From Ilumatobacter coccineus YM16-304 (lineage in GTDB: Bacteria > Actinomycetota > Acidimicrobiia > Acidimicrobiales > Ilumatobacteraceae): a stretch of DNA of 64,000 nucleotides. Positions within the stretch are counted from its first letter, which is position 1; each line of letters starts with the position of its first letter. A program made the translations under genes and the position numbers. Below are positions 25,545 through 33,952 of this stretch, piece after piece. Below the pieces are notes generated by a model. That model was not told the origin of the DNA. It did not search any database and saw nothing but the letters and a program-made list of their open reading frames with translations. Where the stretch lies: assembly GCF_000348785.1 (NCBI RefSeq), contig NC_020520.1, forward strand, positions 3,906,001 through 3,970,000, in the 5' to 3' direction.

Positions 25545-26954
25545 ATGGCTCGCTTGAAATCCTCCGTCGACGACACCGAGCCAGCGCCGTCGTCGCAGCC
25601 CTCGAAGCGCTCGTGGGGCCAGCGACTCCTGATCGTCGGCGTGATCTTCGGTGCGCTCGCCGCGTTCGGCTCCGCCGGCGCCATCTGGTTCGTCCAGCAG
25701 CAGCTCGAAGACCGCAACCTCGTCGCCATCGACGACGGGTCGCAGTCGGTCACCGAGTCGGCCGACTTCGGTGAGTTCGATCTGGCCAGCGACGACGGTG
25801 GCGAACCGGCCCAAGAGGCGGCGGCCACCGAGTCCGATGAGCCACCTGCGCCGGTCGAGACGTTTCCGCCCGCCGAGCCGTCGGCGCGCAACATCTTGAT
25901 CACCGGCGCCGACAACAACTCGTGCATCTCCCCCGATTCGCCGTACTACGCCGCGTTCGGCAACCGCGACGGCTTCGGCGAGCGCAGCGACACGATCATG
26001 ATGTGGCGGATCAACCCGAGCACCTCGCAGGTCGCCGTGCTCTCGTTCCCCCGTGACCTGTGGGTCAGCATCGACGGCCGATCGAGCAAGGGCCGCATCA
26101 ACGAGGCGTACGAGCGTGACGATCCGCAGCGCCTCATCAACACGATCTTCCAGAACTTCGGCATCCACACCGACCACTACATCCAGGTCGACTTCTGTGC
26201 GTTCAAGACGCTCGTCGACGCGGTCGACGGCGTGTCGGTGCCGTTCGACCTGCCCGTCCGCGACGTCAACACCGGGCTCAACGTACTCATCACCGAGCCG
26301 AGCTGTTTCGAGTTCGACGGCGACCACGCGCTCGCCTACGTCCGCTCCCGCAAGCTGCAGGAGTTCCGTGACGGCCAGTGGCGCACCGACGGAGCGTCCG
26401 ACCTGAGCCGCATCTCGCGTCAGCAGGACTTCATCCGCCGCGTCATCGACGAAGCGATCGACAACGCGTTCTCGCCGAGCGTCATCCGCGGGCTCCTCGA
26501 AACCAGCGACGAGTACGTGCTGACCGACACCGGGCTCACGGTCGACAAGGTGCTCCAGTACTCGGGCGTGCTCCGCTCCATCGACCCGGCCACGATCACC
26601 ACGTACCAGATCCAAGCCAGCGGTCAGAACATCGGCGGAGCGAGCGTCCTCGTGCCGCGCATCTCCGGCGACAACATGCAGGCGGTGCTCGCGCTTTTCA
26701 AGGGTGAAGCCACGCTGGCCAGCGCTCCGTCCGCCGAACTCGACGAGGTCGACCCCACGCTCGCTCCCGGAACCACCGTGCCGCTCACCACCGTTCCGGT
26801 CACCACGCAGCCCGACTCCGCCGCGCCGATCATCATCGAGCCGGAAACGACGACCACCGTCGAAGCCGTCCCGTTCGAGACGCTTCCCGAAGTCGAGACC
26901 GAGAACGTCGTCATCGGCGTCGTCCCCGACAGCCAGATCAGCTGCACCAACTGA
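25545..26954 (+). CDS. LytR-CpsA-Psr (LCP) family transferase
   Basis: A 469-residue membrane-anchored LCP protein. It has one membrane helix at about residues 27-50, then the LCP domain with RSDTIMMWRINPSTSQVAVLSFPRDLWV, INEAYERDD, and the VDFCAFKTLVDAVDGVSV and YVRSRKLQEF segments. The conserved Arg and Asp residues bind polyprenyl pyrophosphate. Such enzymes attach wall polymers, such as arabinogalactan or teichoic-type glycans, to peptidoglycan. The C-terminal part after about residue 380 is a Thr/Pro-rich tail rather than the LytR_C domain. The preceding gene is an L,D-transpeptidase. Confidence 0.9.
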   Translation: MARLKSSVDDTEPAPSSQPSKRSWGQRLLIVGVIFGALAAFGSAGAIWFVQQQLEDRNLVAIDDGSQSVTESADFGEFDLASDDGGEPAQEAAATESDEPPAPVETFPPAEPSARNILITGADNNSCISPDSPYYAAFGNRDGFGERSDTIMMWRINPSTSQVAVLSFPRDLWVSIDGRSSKGRINEAYERDDPQRLINTIFQNFGIHTDHYIQVDFCAFKTLVDAVDGVSVPFDLPVRDVNTGLNVLITEPSCFEFDGDHALAYVRSRKLQEFRDGQWRTDGASDLSRISRQQDFIRRVIDEAIDNAFSPSVIRGLLETSDEYVLTDTGLTVDKVLQYSGVLRSIDPATITTYQIQASGQNIGGASVLVPRISGDNMQAVLALFKGEATLASAPSAELDEVDPTLAPGTTVPLTTVPVTTQPDSAAPIIIEPETTTTVEAVPFETLPEVETENVVIGVVPDSQISCTN

Positions 26955-26959
26955 CCCAA

Positions 26960-26986
26960 GTCATCCGGTGTCAGACACCCGATGAC
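26960..26986. terminator. Bidirectional terminator hairpin
   Basis: 12-nt arms GTCATCCGGTGT and ACACCCGATGAC (one mismatch) close on a CAG loop, between the convergent LCP and VWA genes. Confidence 0.65.
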
Positions 26987-26999
26987 GAACCCGTCGACG

Positions 27000-27893
27000 T
27001 CAGGTGTCGAGGACGGTGGCGAGGGCTTCGGCGGCTCGGCTGGGGCCGGCGACGGTGGTGAACCTGGCGCCGGTCTGGGCGGCGAGCGCTTCGGCCTCTT
27101 CGCTGTCGCCTTCGGGGGCCACGATGACGAGTTCGTCGACACCGCGAGCGGCAGCCACGACGTCGCCGGGCACCGTGGCTCGACAGTCCGACAGCAGCAC
27201 GGTGATCTTGCGGCCGGCGGTCGAACGGCGGAGTTGATCGGCGGCGGCGACGAGCGCTCCGGCCACGTCGGTGGTTCCGAAGCCGCGCAGTGCCAACACC
27301 GAGTCGACGACCGCTTCGTTGGACTTCGTCTGATCCTGCGACTTGGCCGCGACCACGTCCTTGCCGAACGACAACACCGAGTAGTCGTCGGGAGAGCGCC
27401 AGGCGACCGCCGACGCCGTCACAGCCGACGTTGCCAGCGGACCGCCGCCCATCGAGCCGCTGCGGTCGACGAGCAGACAGATCGCCGTCCCCGGCGTGGC
27501 CCAAGCCCGCACCCGCAGGTCGTCGGGGTCGACGGCGCTCTGCACCGCCCGCGCCGCGACCACCGCGTCGAGGCTGGCGTCGATGTCGATGTCGCCGGCA
27601 TCGGGTCGGTAGCGCTGCGTCTCGAGCCGTCCGATCCCACGAGGCTGCGACGGCCCGCGCTTGGCGAGGTCGAGGAACAGGCGCCCGGCGAGGCGACGAG
27701 CGAGTTCGCGCAGCTTCGGATCGGTTGCACCGGTGAGGTCGGCGAGCATCGCCAACATCTCGTCGGGGTCGGCCGACATCGCCTCCTCGACCGCCACCTC
27801 GTCGAGTTCGCCGACCTCCGGTGAGATCTCGTCGAAGTTCGGTTGGCGCTCCAACTCTCGACGCGAGGTCGTCTTCTTGCGCGCCTCCGACAC
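27000..27893 (-). CDS. VWA-domain protein, MoxR partner (CoxE-like)
   Basis: A 297-residue soluble protein with a von Willebrand factor A domain in its C-terminal two-thirds. The metal-binding MIDAS motif is DRSGSMGG, with downstream Thr and Asp (GTTDVAG and LLSDCRA) completing the site. The N-terminal 100 residues are charged and helical. Proteins of this kind act with MoxR-type AAA+ ATPases to insert cofactors or remodel large enzymes; CoxE of the CO dehydrogenase maturation system is the best-known comparison. The moxR gene lies 47 nt upstream on the same strand. The client is probably the alcohol dehydrogenase or the molybdenum hydroxylase further upstream (inferred). Confidence 0.8.
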   Translation of the reverse strand: MSEARKKTTSRRELERQPNFDEISPEVGELDEVAVEEAMSADPDEMLAMLADLTGATDPKLRELARRLAGRLFLDLAKRGPSQPRGIGRLETQRYRPDAGDIDIDASLDAVVAARAVQSAVDPDDLRVRAWATPGTAICLLVDRSGSMGGGPLATSAVTASAVAWRSPDDYSVLSFGKDVVAAKSQDQTKSNEAVVDSVLALRGFGTTDVAGALVAAADQLRRSTAGRKITVLLSDCRATVPGDVVAAARGVDELVIVAPEGDSEEAEALAAQTGARFTTVAGPSRAAEALATVLDT

Positions 27894-27940
27894 GGCTTCG
27901 TCGGCCTCGTCGCCTTCCTTCGTGTTGGGAGGAGGTGAGT

Positions 27941-28912
27941 TCAGCTGGAGGTCATGGCCCCCGTCGGGGCGCCAACTTTTCCCTCGTCGCCGCCACCTTC
28001 ACCGTCGGCCGTCGTGGCGAACACGCGCTCCCACAACTCGGTCACGATGTCTTCGGGCGTACGCGTCGTGCCTTCCCGGAGCCGCACTCGGCCCGAGAGC
28101 GCGACGAGCGCCGCGTCGAGTGACACGCTCGGGTCGGCCGGATCGACACCGCGCAGTTCGGCGAGCGAGCGCGCCACGAACACCATGTCGATCGCACCAC
28201 GCACCGAGGAGCCGACGCGCAGGTCGGGGTGCTCACGGGTGAGCCGGACGAGCTCGACGATCTGCTCGAAGTCGGCCGCGCCCGATGCGCCCGTCGAGTC
28301 GACCCCGCTCACGTCCGCGGCGACGGCACGTTGCACGATCAGCGTCTCGTCGTCGCTCGACTGGTAGCCGACGGCGACACGACACACCCGGTCGTACACC
28401 GCACCCGAGATGCGCGCAGTGCCCACCGCGTCGAACGGGTTCATCGCCGCCACCAACCGGAACCCCGGCGCCGCCTCGACCGTGCCGAAGCGCGGCACCG
28501 TGATCTCGCGTTCGCTCATCACCGTGATGAGCACGTTGAGCGTCTCTTCGGGGACGCGGTTGAGTTCCTCGATGTAGAGCAGCGAACCGTTGGTGAGCGC
28601 CGACATCAGCGGACCGGGCACGAACACATCGGGGTCGTACCCGTCCGACAGCACACGAGCCGGGTCGAAGTGGCCGACGACACGCGCCGGTGTGAGTTCG
28701 GCGTTGCCTTCGACGAACTCGAAACCGATGTCCATCTCGCGAGCCACACCGCGCAGCAACGTGGACTTGCCGGTGCCGGGTGGGCCTTCGATCAGGATGT
28801 GACGGTCGGAGGCGATCGCGGCGACCACCAGTTCGGTCTCGCGGACTCGACCGACCACACCCGCCTGGAGCCGCTCGACGAGTTGATGCAGCTCCAGCAC
28901 GCGGTCACCCAT
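27941..28912 (-). CDS. MoxR-type AAA+ ATPase (CoxD-like)
   Basis: A 323-residue AAA+ chaperone. Walker A is GPPGTGKST, Walker B is LLYIEELNRVPEE, and the sensor region is GFRLVAAMNPFDAVGTAR. MoxR ATPases form hexamers that, with a VWA partner, activate metalloenzymes. ATG 28912 overlaps the end of the upstream alcohol dehydrogenase gene by 8 nt, which indicates translational coupling; the frame is open 18 codons further. The operon order is alcohol dehydrogenase, this gene, VWA. Confidence 0.85.
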   Translation of the reverse strand: MGDRVLELHQLVERLQAGVVGRVRETELVVAAIASDRHILIEGPPGTGKSTLLRGVAREMDIGFEFVEGNAELTPARVVGHFDPARVLSDGYDPDVFVPGPLMSALTNGSLLYIEELNRVPEETLNVLITVMSEREITVPRFGTVEAAPGFRLVAAMNPFDAVGTARISGAVYDRVCRVAVGYQSSDDETLIVQRAVAADVSGVDSTGASGAADFEQIVELVRLTREHPDLRVGSSVRGAIDMVFVARSLAELRGVDPADPSVSLDAALVALSGRVRLREGTTRTPEDIVTELWERVFATTADGEGGGDEGKVGAPTGAMTSS

Positions 28913-30056
28913 GGAGCACCACGCCGCGGATGTTCTCGCCATCGCGCATCGCCTGGTAGCCCGCATTGATCTCGTCGAGCGTGTAGGTGTTGGTGACGAG
29001 TTCGTCGAGCTTCAACTGGCCCTCTCGATACATGCTGAGCAGACGCGGGATGTCGGCACGCGGGTTGAGCGAACCGAAGATCGTGCCCTTGATCTCCTTG
29101 TTCCACATCGCCAACTCGAACAGGTTGACCGACGACTCGGTCTGATCCATCGGGGCGATGCCGGTGACGACGATCGTGCCGCCCTTGCCGGCCAGCGACA
29201 CGCCGAGTTGCATCATGTCGCCGTACAACACGCCCGGCGTCATGATGACCTTGTCGGCCATGTGTCCCCAGCTCAGCTCTTGCACGGCGGGGAACGCCTC
29301 TTCCATCGACGAGAACGTGTGCGTCGCTCCGAACTCGGTGGCCTTCTCGCGCTTGAACTCGACCGGGTCGACGGCGATCACGTGGCGGGCGCCGGCGAGC
29401 TTGGCGCCCTGCACCGCGTTCATGCCGATGCCGCCGATGCCGACCACCACGACGGTGTCGCCGGGTTGCACGTCGCCGCGTTCGGTCGCCGAACCGAAGC
29501 CGGTGGCCACACCGCACGACACGAGCGCCACGGCCTCCATCGGCAGGTCGTTCTCGACTTTGATGACCTGCTCTTCGGCCACGCACGTGTACTGCGAGAA
29601 CGTGCCGAGCTTGGCGAACAGGTTGAGTTCGGTGCCGTCACCGAGGCGATGCCGACTCGTGGAGTCGGTGATCATGCCCTTCTTGAACGTGCCGCCGCTC
29701 GAGTCGCACAGGTTCTGCTTGCCAGTCGAGCAGTAGCGGCAGCGACCGCACGATGGAATGAACGAGCCCGAGATGTGATCGCCCACCTGCACGCTCTTCA
29801 CGCCCGGCCCGACCTCGGCGATGACCCCGGCGCCTTCGTGACCACCGATGAGCGGCCACAGACTCTCGATGCCCATCATCTCCCACGCGGCTTCCGGTGG
29901 GACCATGTCGCCGGTGATCATGTGCTCGTCGGAGTGGCACAGCCCGGCGGCCTTCCACTCGACGATGACCTCACCGGTCTTCGGAGCGTCGACCTCGACG
30001 TCGACGACCTCCCAGTCCTGTCCGGTTCCACTGATGATGGCTGCTCTCGACTTCAC
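28905..30056 (-). CDS. Zinc alcohol dehydrogenase, NDMA-dependent (mycofactocin-linked) type
   Basis: A 383-residue medium-chain dehydrogenase. The catalytic zinc segment is GLCHSDEH (Cys40). The structural zinc site is CGRCRYC...C (Cys103, 106, 109, 117). The Rossmann motif is VVGIGGIG. The C-terminal pattern ADIPRLLSMYREGQLKLDELV is the one I associate with the NDMA-dependent, Rxyl_3153-type family, whose tightly bound NAD(H) is recycled through mycofactocin. Members oxidise primary alcohols or interconvert aldehydes. A 10-residue insertion after TGDM (residues about 51-66) sets it apart from the copy at 35569. The moxR start overlaps its end. The family call is by remembered similarity. 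Confidence 0.82.
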   Translation of the reverse strand: MKSRAAIISGTGQDWEVVDVEVDAPKTGEVIVEWKAAGLCHSDEHMITGDMVPPEAAWEMMGIESLWPLIGGHEGAGVIAEVGPGVKSVQVGDHISGSFIPSCGRCRYCSTGKQNLCDSSGGTFKKGMITDSTSRHRLGDGTELNLFAKLGTFSQYTCVAEEQVIKVENDLPMEAVALVSCGVATGFGSATERGDVQPGDTVVVVGIGGIGMNAVQGAKLAGARHVIAVDPVEFKREKATEFGATHTFSSMEEAFPAVQELSWGHMADKVIMTPGVLYGDMMQLGVSLAGKGGTIVVTGIAPMDQTESSVNLFELAMWNKEIKGTIFGSLNPRADIPRLLSMYREGQLKLDELVTNTYTLDEINAGYQAMRDGENIRGVVLHG

Positions 30057-30174
30057 GACGACCCCCTGCCGACACGTGTTGCTGACGTGACCGCAAGTTA
30101 GCCAACGAGGTGCCGCCCGGCCTCAACCGCCGGACGACACGTCTCGTTCGATTCGTCGCAGTGCAGGTTCGCGA

Positions 30175-30864
30175 TCAGGGGGCGACGTAGGGCTTGAGGG
30201 CGCTGATGTAGTCGTCGTCGGTCGGCGTGTTCATGTGCTGAGTGTCGCCGTCGTTGATCAGGGCGAAGAAGGGGCACTCGGCGTCGGAACCGTCGAGCGT
30301 CTCGGTGCCGACCACGTTGCCGGTGGTCGCCTCGCGAATCGTCAGGTCCATCGTGACGTCGACGAGTTCGAGCGTGACGACCGAGTCGTCGTCGAGTTCG
30401 AGGTCACACATGATGCCGGTCGGCTCCGCCGACGACTGCGTCGCACAGGCGATGAGTTCGGTAGCGACGAACTCGCTGTTGTCGTCGAAGTCGAGATCGG
30501 TCTCGATCGCCCAACCGGGAGGAGCGTCGCTGATCGTGCGGTCGAACATCGAACCGCTGTCGGACTCCACGAGCAGCACGAACGGGTGCGGGCCGGGCCC
30601 GTCGGAGTACGGCGTCGCGCCGGCGAAGCCGGTCTCGGTCGTGCAGACTCGTTCGAAGTCGCTCAAGAACTGCGGCAGATCGGCGACGAGCCCGGAGTCT
30701 GCCGACTCGTCGGAGTCGGAGGAGTCGTCGGCGGGCGCGTCGGTGACGGCCTCGCTCGCGTCGTCAGCGGCAGCGGGGCTCGATGCGGCATCGTCGGATC
30801 CGCCTCCGCAGGCGGCTCCGACCAGCATCGCGATGGTGATCACGGGAACGAAACGGCGGTTCAT
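30175..30864 (-). CDS. Small lipoprotein of unknown function
   Basis: A 229-residue predicted lipoprotein. The signal peptide ends in a lipobox at VGAAC (Cys19). An Asp/Ser/Ala-rich linker follows to about residue 58. The outer domain of about 170 residues starts at LPQFLSDFERVC and has four or five Cys. I do not recognise the fold. The start is supported by an AGGAG site; the frame extends 24 codons upstream without a signal peptide. It lies between the molybdenum hydroxylase and alcohol dehydrogenase genes on the same strand, with gaps of about 160 and 120 nt, so a shared role is possible but unproven. Confidence 0.6.
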   Translation of the reverse strand: MNRRFVPVITIAMLVGAACGGGSDDAASSPAAADDASEAVTDAPADDSSDSDESADSGLVADLPQFLSDFERVCTTETGFAGATPYSDGPGPHPFVLLVESDSGSMFDRTISDAPPGWAIETDLDFDDNSEFVATELIACATQSSAEPTGIMCDLELDDDSVVTLELVDVTMDLTIREATTGNVVGTETLDGSDAECPFFALINDGDTQHMNTPTDDDYISALKPYVAP

Positions 30865-31022
30865 GGCATGGTCTCCTGGTGGTGGTGGGGTGCGTGGTTC
30901 GAGCGTCGAACCAACGTCGGCGACGGTATGCACCACGCGTTAACCAGACGTTTCTCGACCGCACCGCACCACACCGTCACCCGCCCCGGGCGGGCCGCGC
31001 CGGGCACCACCGACTCGCTCGG

Positions 31023-33767
31023 TCAGCCGGCGTTCATCGCTGCGGCCGCACGCTTGATCGCCTTGCGGATCCGGGGATACGTGCCGCATCGACACACGTT
31101 GTCGGACATCGCCGCGTCGATGTCAGCGTCGGACGGATCGGGGTTGGCAGCGATCAGCGCCACCGCGGTCATGATCTGACCGGGCTGACAGAAGCCGCAC
31201 TGGGCGACGTCTTCGTCGATCCACGCCTGCTGCACCGGGTGCAGCTCGCCCTCGGCGGCGAGGCCTTCGATCGTGGTGATGTCGGAGCCGGCGCAGTCGC
31301 CGACCGACGTGACGCACGGTCGGAACGCTTCGCCGTCCTTGTGGCTGGTGCACGCACCGCACACGCCCACACCGCACCCGTACTTCGGCCCGGTCACTCC
31401 CAGCACGTCACGCATGAGGTAGAGCGCTGGTGCCCCCTCCTGAGTCTCGACGTCGGTGGTCGTGCCGTTGACCGTGACCGGCACGATGCTCGACGGCGCG
31501 TCGCCGCTCGGCGGCAGGGTCGCCGGCAGCGGGTCGGGGTCGGGGCGACCGATGGGGAACACGGTCGGCTGCTCGCCGGTCGCCCGGCTGTATGCGTTGA
31601 CGATGGCCGCCGCGCAGGTCGGGAACCCGAGCTCGCCGGCGCCACCAGGTTCGTCGTTCGGCTCCATGATGTGCACGTCGACCGTGACCGGAGCGTGCTT
31701 CATGCGCGCCCACAGGAAGTCGCCGTAGCTGCCTTCGCGGATCCGTCCGTCGTCGAGGCGGTTACCGGCCCGCAGCATCGCCGTGATCGCGTCGCTGACC
31801 ACGCCTTGCAGCTGCGCTTCGAGACCCGACGGGTTGATCGCCCGGCCGACATCGACCGCAACGGTCACCTTGGTGACGCGCGGCTCGACGCCGTTCGTGT
31901 CGATCTCGACGACGTAGGCCGCGAACGAGCGGTACTCGACGTGCACGCCGACTCCCTGGGCGACGCCAGCGGGCATCGGCTTGCCCCAGTCGGCTTCGGC
32001 GGCGGCTCGGTCGAGCACCGCGATCGCCCGCTCGTCGGACAGCTTGTCACGACGGAACTCGACCGGGTCACGTCCGATCGATGCCGCGATCCGGTCGACC
32101 ATGATCTCGTTCGAGGTCACGACGTGGCCCGAATAGATCGACCGCCAACTGCTCGTCGGCACCGGCAACTCCACCTCGGTGAGGAGTTGCGTCGTCACAC
32201 CGAAGTCGTACGGCACGCTCACCGTCGTGTGGAAGATCGACTGACCGATGGCGACCGCGCCGACATCGGAACCGGCTGCCGTGAGCGCCTCACCGAAGCC
32301 GTGGCGAAAGTCGGTCTCGGCCGCCTTCATCCGGTGATCGAACGACAGCACCTTGCCGCGTGAGACGCGGGCGCGAATCCGGTTGATCGACATCGGGCGG
32401 AAGCGACCGCTGCGGAGATCGTCGTTGCGCGTCCACATCAGCTTCACGGGTTGGCCGACCGCCTGCGAGATCTGGGCGGCTTCGACCGCCGGCTCGAAGA
32501 ACAGGCGTCGCCCGAACGACCCACCCGAACGCGGCACGTGCAACGTCACCGACGTCTGGCTCATGCCGATCGCTGCCGCGATGCTCTGCAACGCGATCAC
32601 CGGTGACTGGGATGCGAACCACACTTCGGCGGAGTCGGCGCGCACGTCGGCGACGGCCGACATCACCTCCATCGGCGAGTGCGAGAGATACGGGTACTCG
32701 AACTCGGCGTCGATGACCTTCGTGAACAGACCGCCCGGGGTGACGGGGACGCTCGGTGCCTGCTTCAGCGTCTGTCGGAGATCGGCGTCGGACGTCGACG
32801 CCAGGGGGCCCGGGTTCCACGTGATGTCGAGGCGGGCCTTTGCTTCGAACGCCTCGTGGAACGTACGCGCCACCACGGCGATGCCCGACGGCACCTCGGT
32901 GATGGCGATCACGCCGGGCATCGCCAGCGCGGCGGTGTCGTCGAACGAGGCGACGGTGCCGCCGATGTCAGGCGACCGAGCGATGATCGCCGGCGAACCT
33001 GCGATGGGGAGATCGAGTGCGTAGTCGGCGGCGCCGGTGACGATGTCGAGCGCGTCGACCCGACCTCGCCGGGTTCCGATGATCTGGTACTCGTCGTCGC
33101 CCTTGGGCGCCGCGTTGGTCGACACCTGGACGATCTGCGCGGCGGCCGCGCTGAGCTCACCGAACGTCAGCGTTCGCCCGTCCGGGTGCACGACGTGCGT
33201 GTCGGCGGTGGTGAGGCTGAACGGGTCGGCGCCCCAGACGTTGGCCGCCGCCGTGACGAGACGGGCACGCAACCCGGCAGCGAGCGTCCGAATCGGTTCC
33301 CAGAAGGCTCGGACGTTGTGCGACGAACCGGTGATGGTGAACGGTCGGTCGAGGCGAGCATCCGAGAGGTCGACCACCGTGTCGTCGAGTCGCGCGCCGA
33401 TCTCGTCGGCCAGGATGACCGCGCACGCCGTGGTGATCCCCTGCCCCTTCTCGAGGCGCGGGAGTTCGAGACGCACCGTGTTGTCGGTGGTGACCTCGAT
33501 CAACAGGTTGTAGCGATACGGGTACTCGGCGAGGATCAGCAGGTCGCCGAGGTCGACCACGTCCGACACGTCGGGCAGACCGATGTCGGGAACCAGGCCA
33601 CCGAGCACGTCGTCGAGACCGTCGAACAGACCGGCCTTGGCAGGTGCGCCGTCGTGGAGGATGGCCACCGCAGTGAGCGTCGGTGCTGCCACGACCGCTC
33701 CGAGGAATCGTCGTCGAGACACCCCCTTCGTCGGTGCGACGTCGGACGAGTTCTCGATGATGCCCAT
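31023..33767 (-). CDS. Fused Tat-exported molybdenum hydroxylase with C-terminal 2x[2Fe-2S] domain
   Basis: A 914-residue enzyme of the xanthine oxidase family, closest in pattern to isoquinoline 1-oxidoreductase. Residues 18-23 (RRRFLG) and the hydrophobic stretch after them form a Tat signal. Residues of about 60-758 are the molybdopterin-binding subunit (IorB type); Glu712 in PGGAGELGF is the likely catalytic base. From about residue 759 there is a complete small subunit (IorA type), with Cys798, 803, 806 and 818 for the ferredoxin-type cluster and Cys857, 860, 892 and 894 for the second cluster. These subunits are normally separate genes with the Fe-S gene first, so this is a fusion in reversed order. 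No FAD subunit is seen. The substrate (aldehyde or N-heterocycle) is unknown. Upstream lies the divergent HNH gene. Confidence 0.85.
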   Translation of the reverse strand: MGIIENSSDVAPTKGVSRRRFLGAVVAAPTLTAVAILHDGAPAKAGLFDGLDDVLGGLVPDIGLPDVSDVVDLGDLLILAEYPYRYNLLIEVTTDNTVRLELPRLEKGQGITTACAVILADEIGARLDDTVVDLSDARLDRPFTITGSSHNVRAFWEPIRTLAAGLRARLVTAAANVWGADPFSLTTADTHVVHPDGRTLTFGELSAAAAQIVQVSTNAAPKGDDEYQIIGTRRGRVDALDIVTGAADYALDLPIAGSPAIIARSPDIGGTVASFDDTAALAMPGVIAITEVPSGIAVVARTFHEAFEAKARLDITWNPGPLASTSDADLRQTLKQAPSVPVTPGGLFTKVIDAEFEYPYLSHSPMEVMSAVADVRADSAEVWFASQSPVIALQSIAAAIGMSQTSVTLHVPRSGGSFGRRLFFEPAVEAAQISQAVGQPVKLMWTRNDDLRSGRFRPMSINRIRARVSRGKVLSFDHRMKAAETDFRHGFGEALTAAGSDVGAVAIGQSIFHTTVSVPYDFGVTTQLLTEVELPVPTSSWRSIYSGHVVTSNEIMVDRIAASIGRDPVEFRRDKLSDERAIAVLDRAAAEADWGKPMPAGVAQGVGVHVEYRSFAAYVVEIDTNGVEPRVTKVTVAVDVGRAINPSGLEAQLQGVVSDAITAMLRAGNRLDDGRIREGSYGDFLWARMKHAPVTVDVHIMEPNDEPGGAGELGFPTCAAAIVNAYSRATGEQPTVFPIGRPDPDPLPATLPPSGDAPSSIVPVTVNGTTTDVETQEGAPALYLMRDVLGVTGPKYGCGVGVCGACTSHKDGEAFRPCVTSVGDCAGSDITTIEGLAAEGELHPVQQAWIDEDVAQCGFCQPGQIMTAVALIAANPDPSDADIDAAMSDNVCRCGTYPRIRKAIKRAAAAMNAG

Positions 33768-33916
33768 GGCTTTACATTCCCCTTTGTCAGCGATGCCAAA
33801 CGCAGTTCGTAGCCCACCGAGTGTCGGATCACCCAGTTCCCGAGATTTCTTCCGATTTTTCGCCGACTCGCGCTCGCAACGGTGCTGTCCCGGCGTCGAA
33901 GCACGACCGTTTCATC

Positions 33917-33945
33917 TTGACAATCGAACACACGTTCGCTAGACT
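33917..33945 (+). promoter_or_regulatory. SOS-controlled leaderless promoter (LexA box between -35 and -10)
   Basis: TTGACA (33917-33922) and TAGACT (33940-33945) are separated by 17 nt. The spacer holds TCGAACACACGTTCG, a perfect match to the actinobacterial LexA site CGAAC-N4-GTTCG (33925-33938). Transcription should start at the ATG at 33953. Confidence 0.8.
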
Positions 33946-33952
33946 GGCGATC

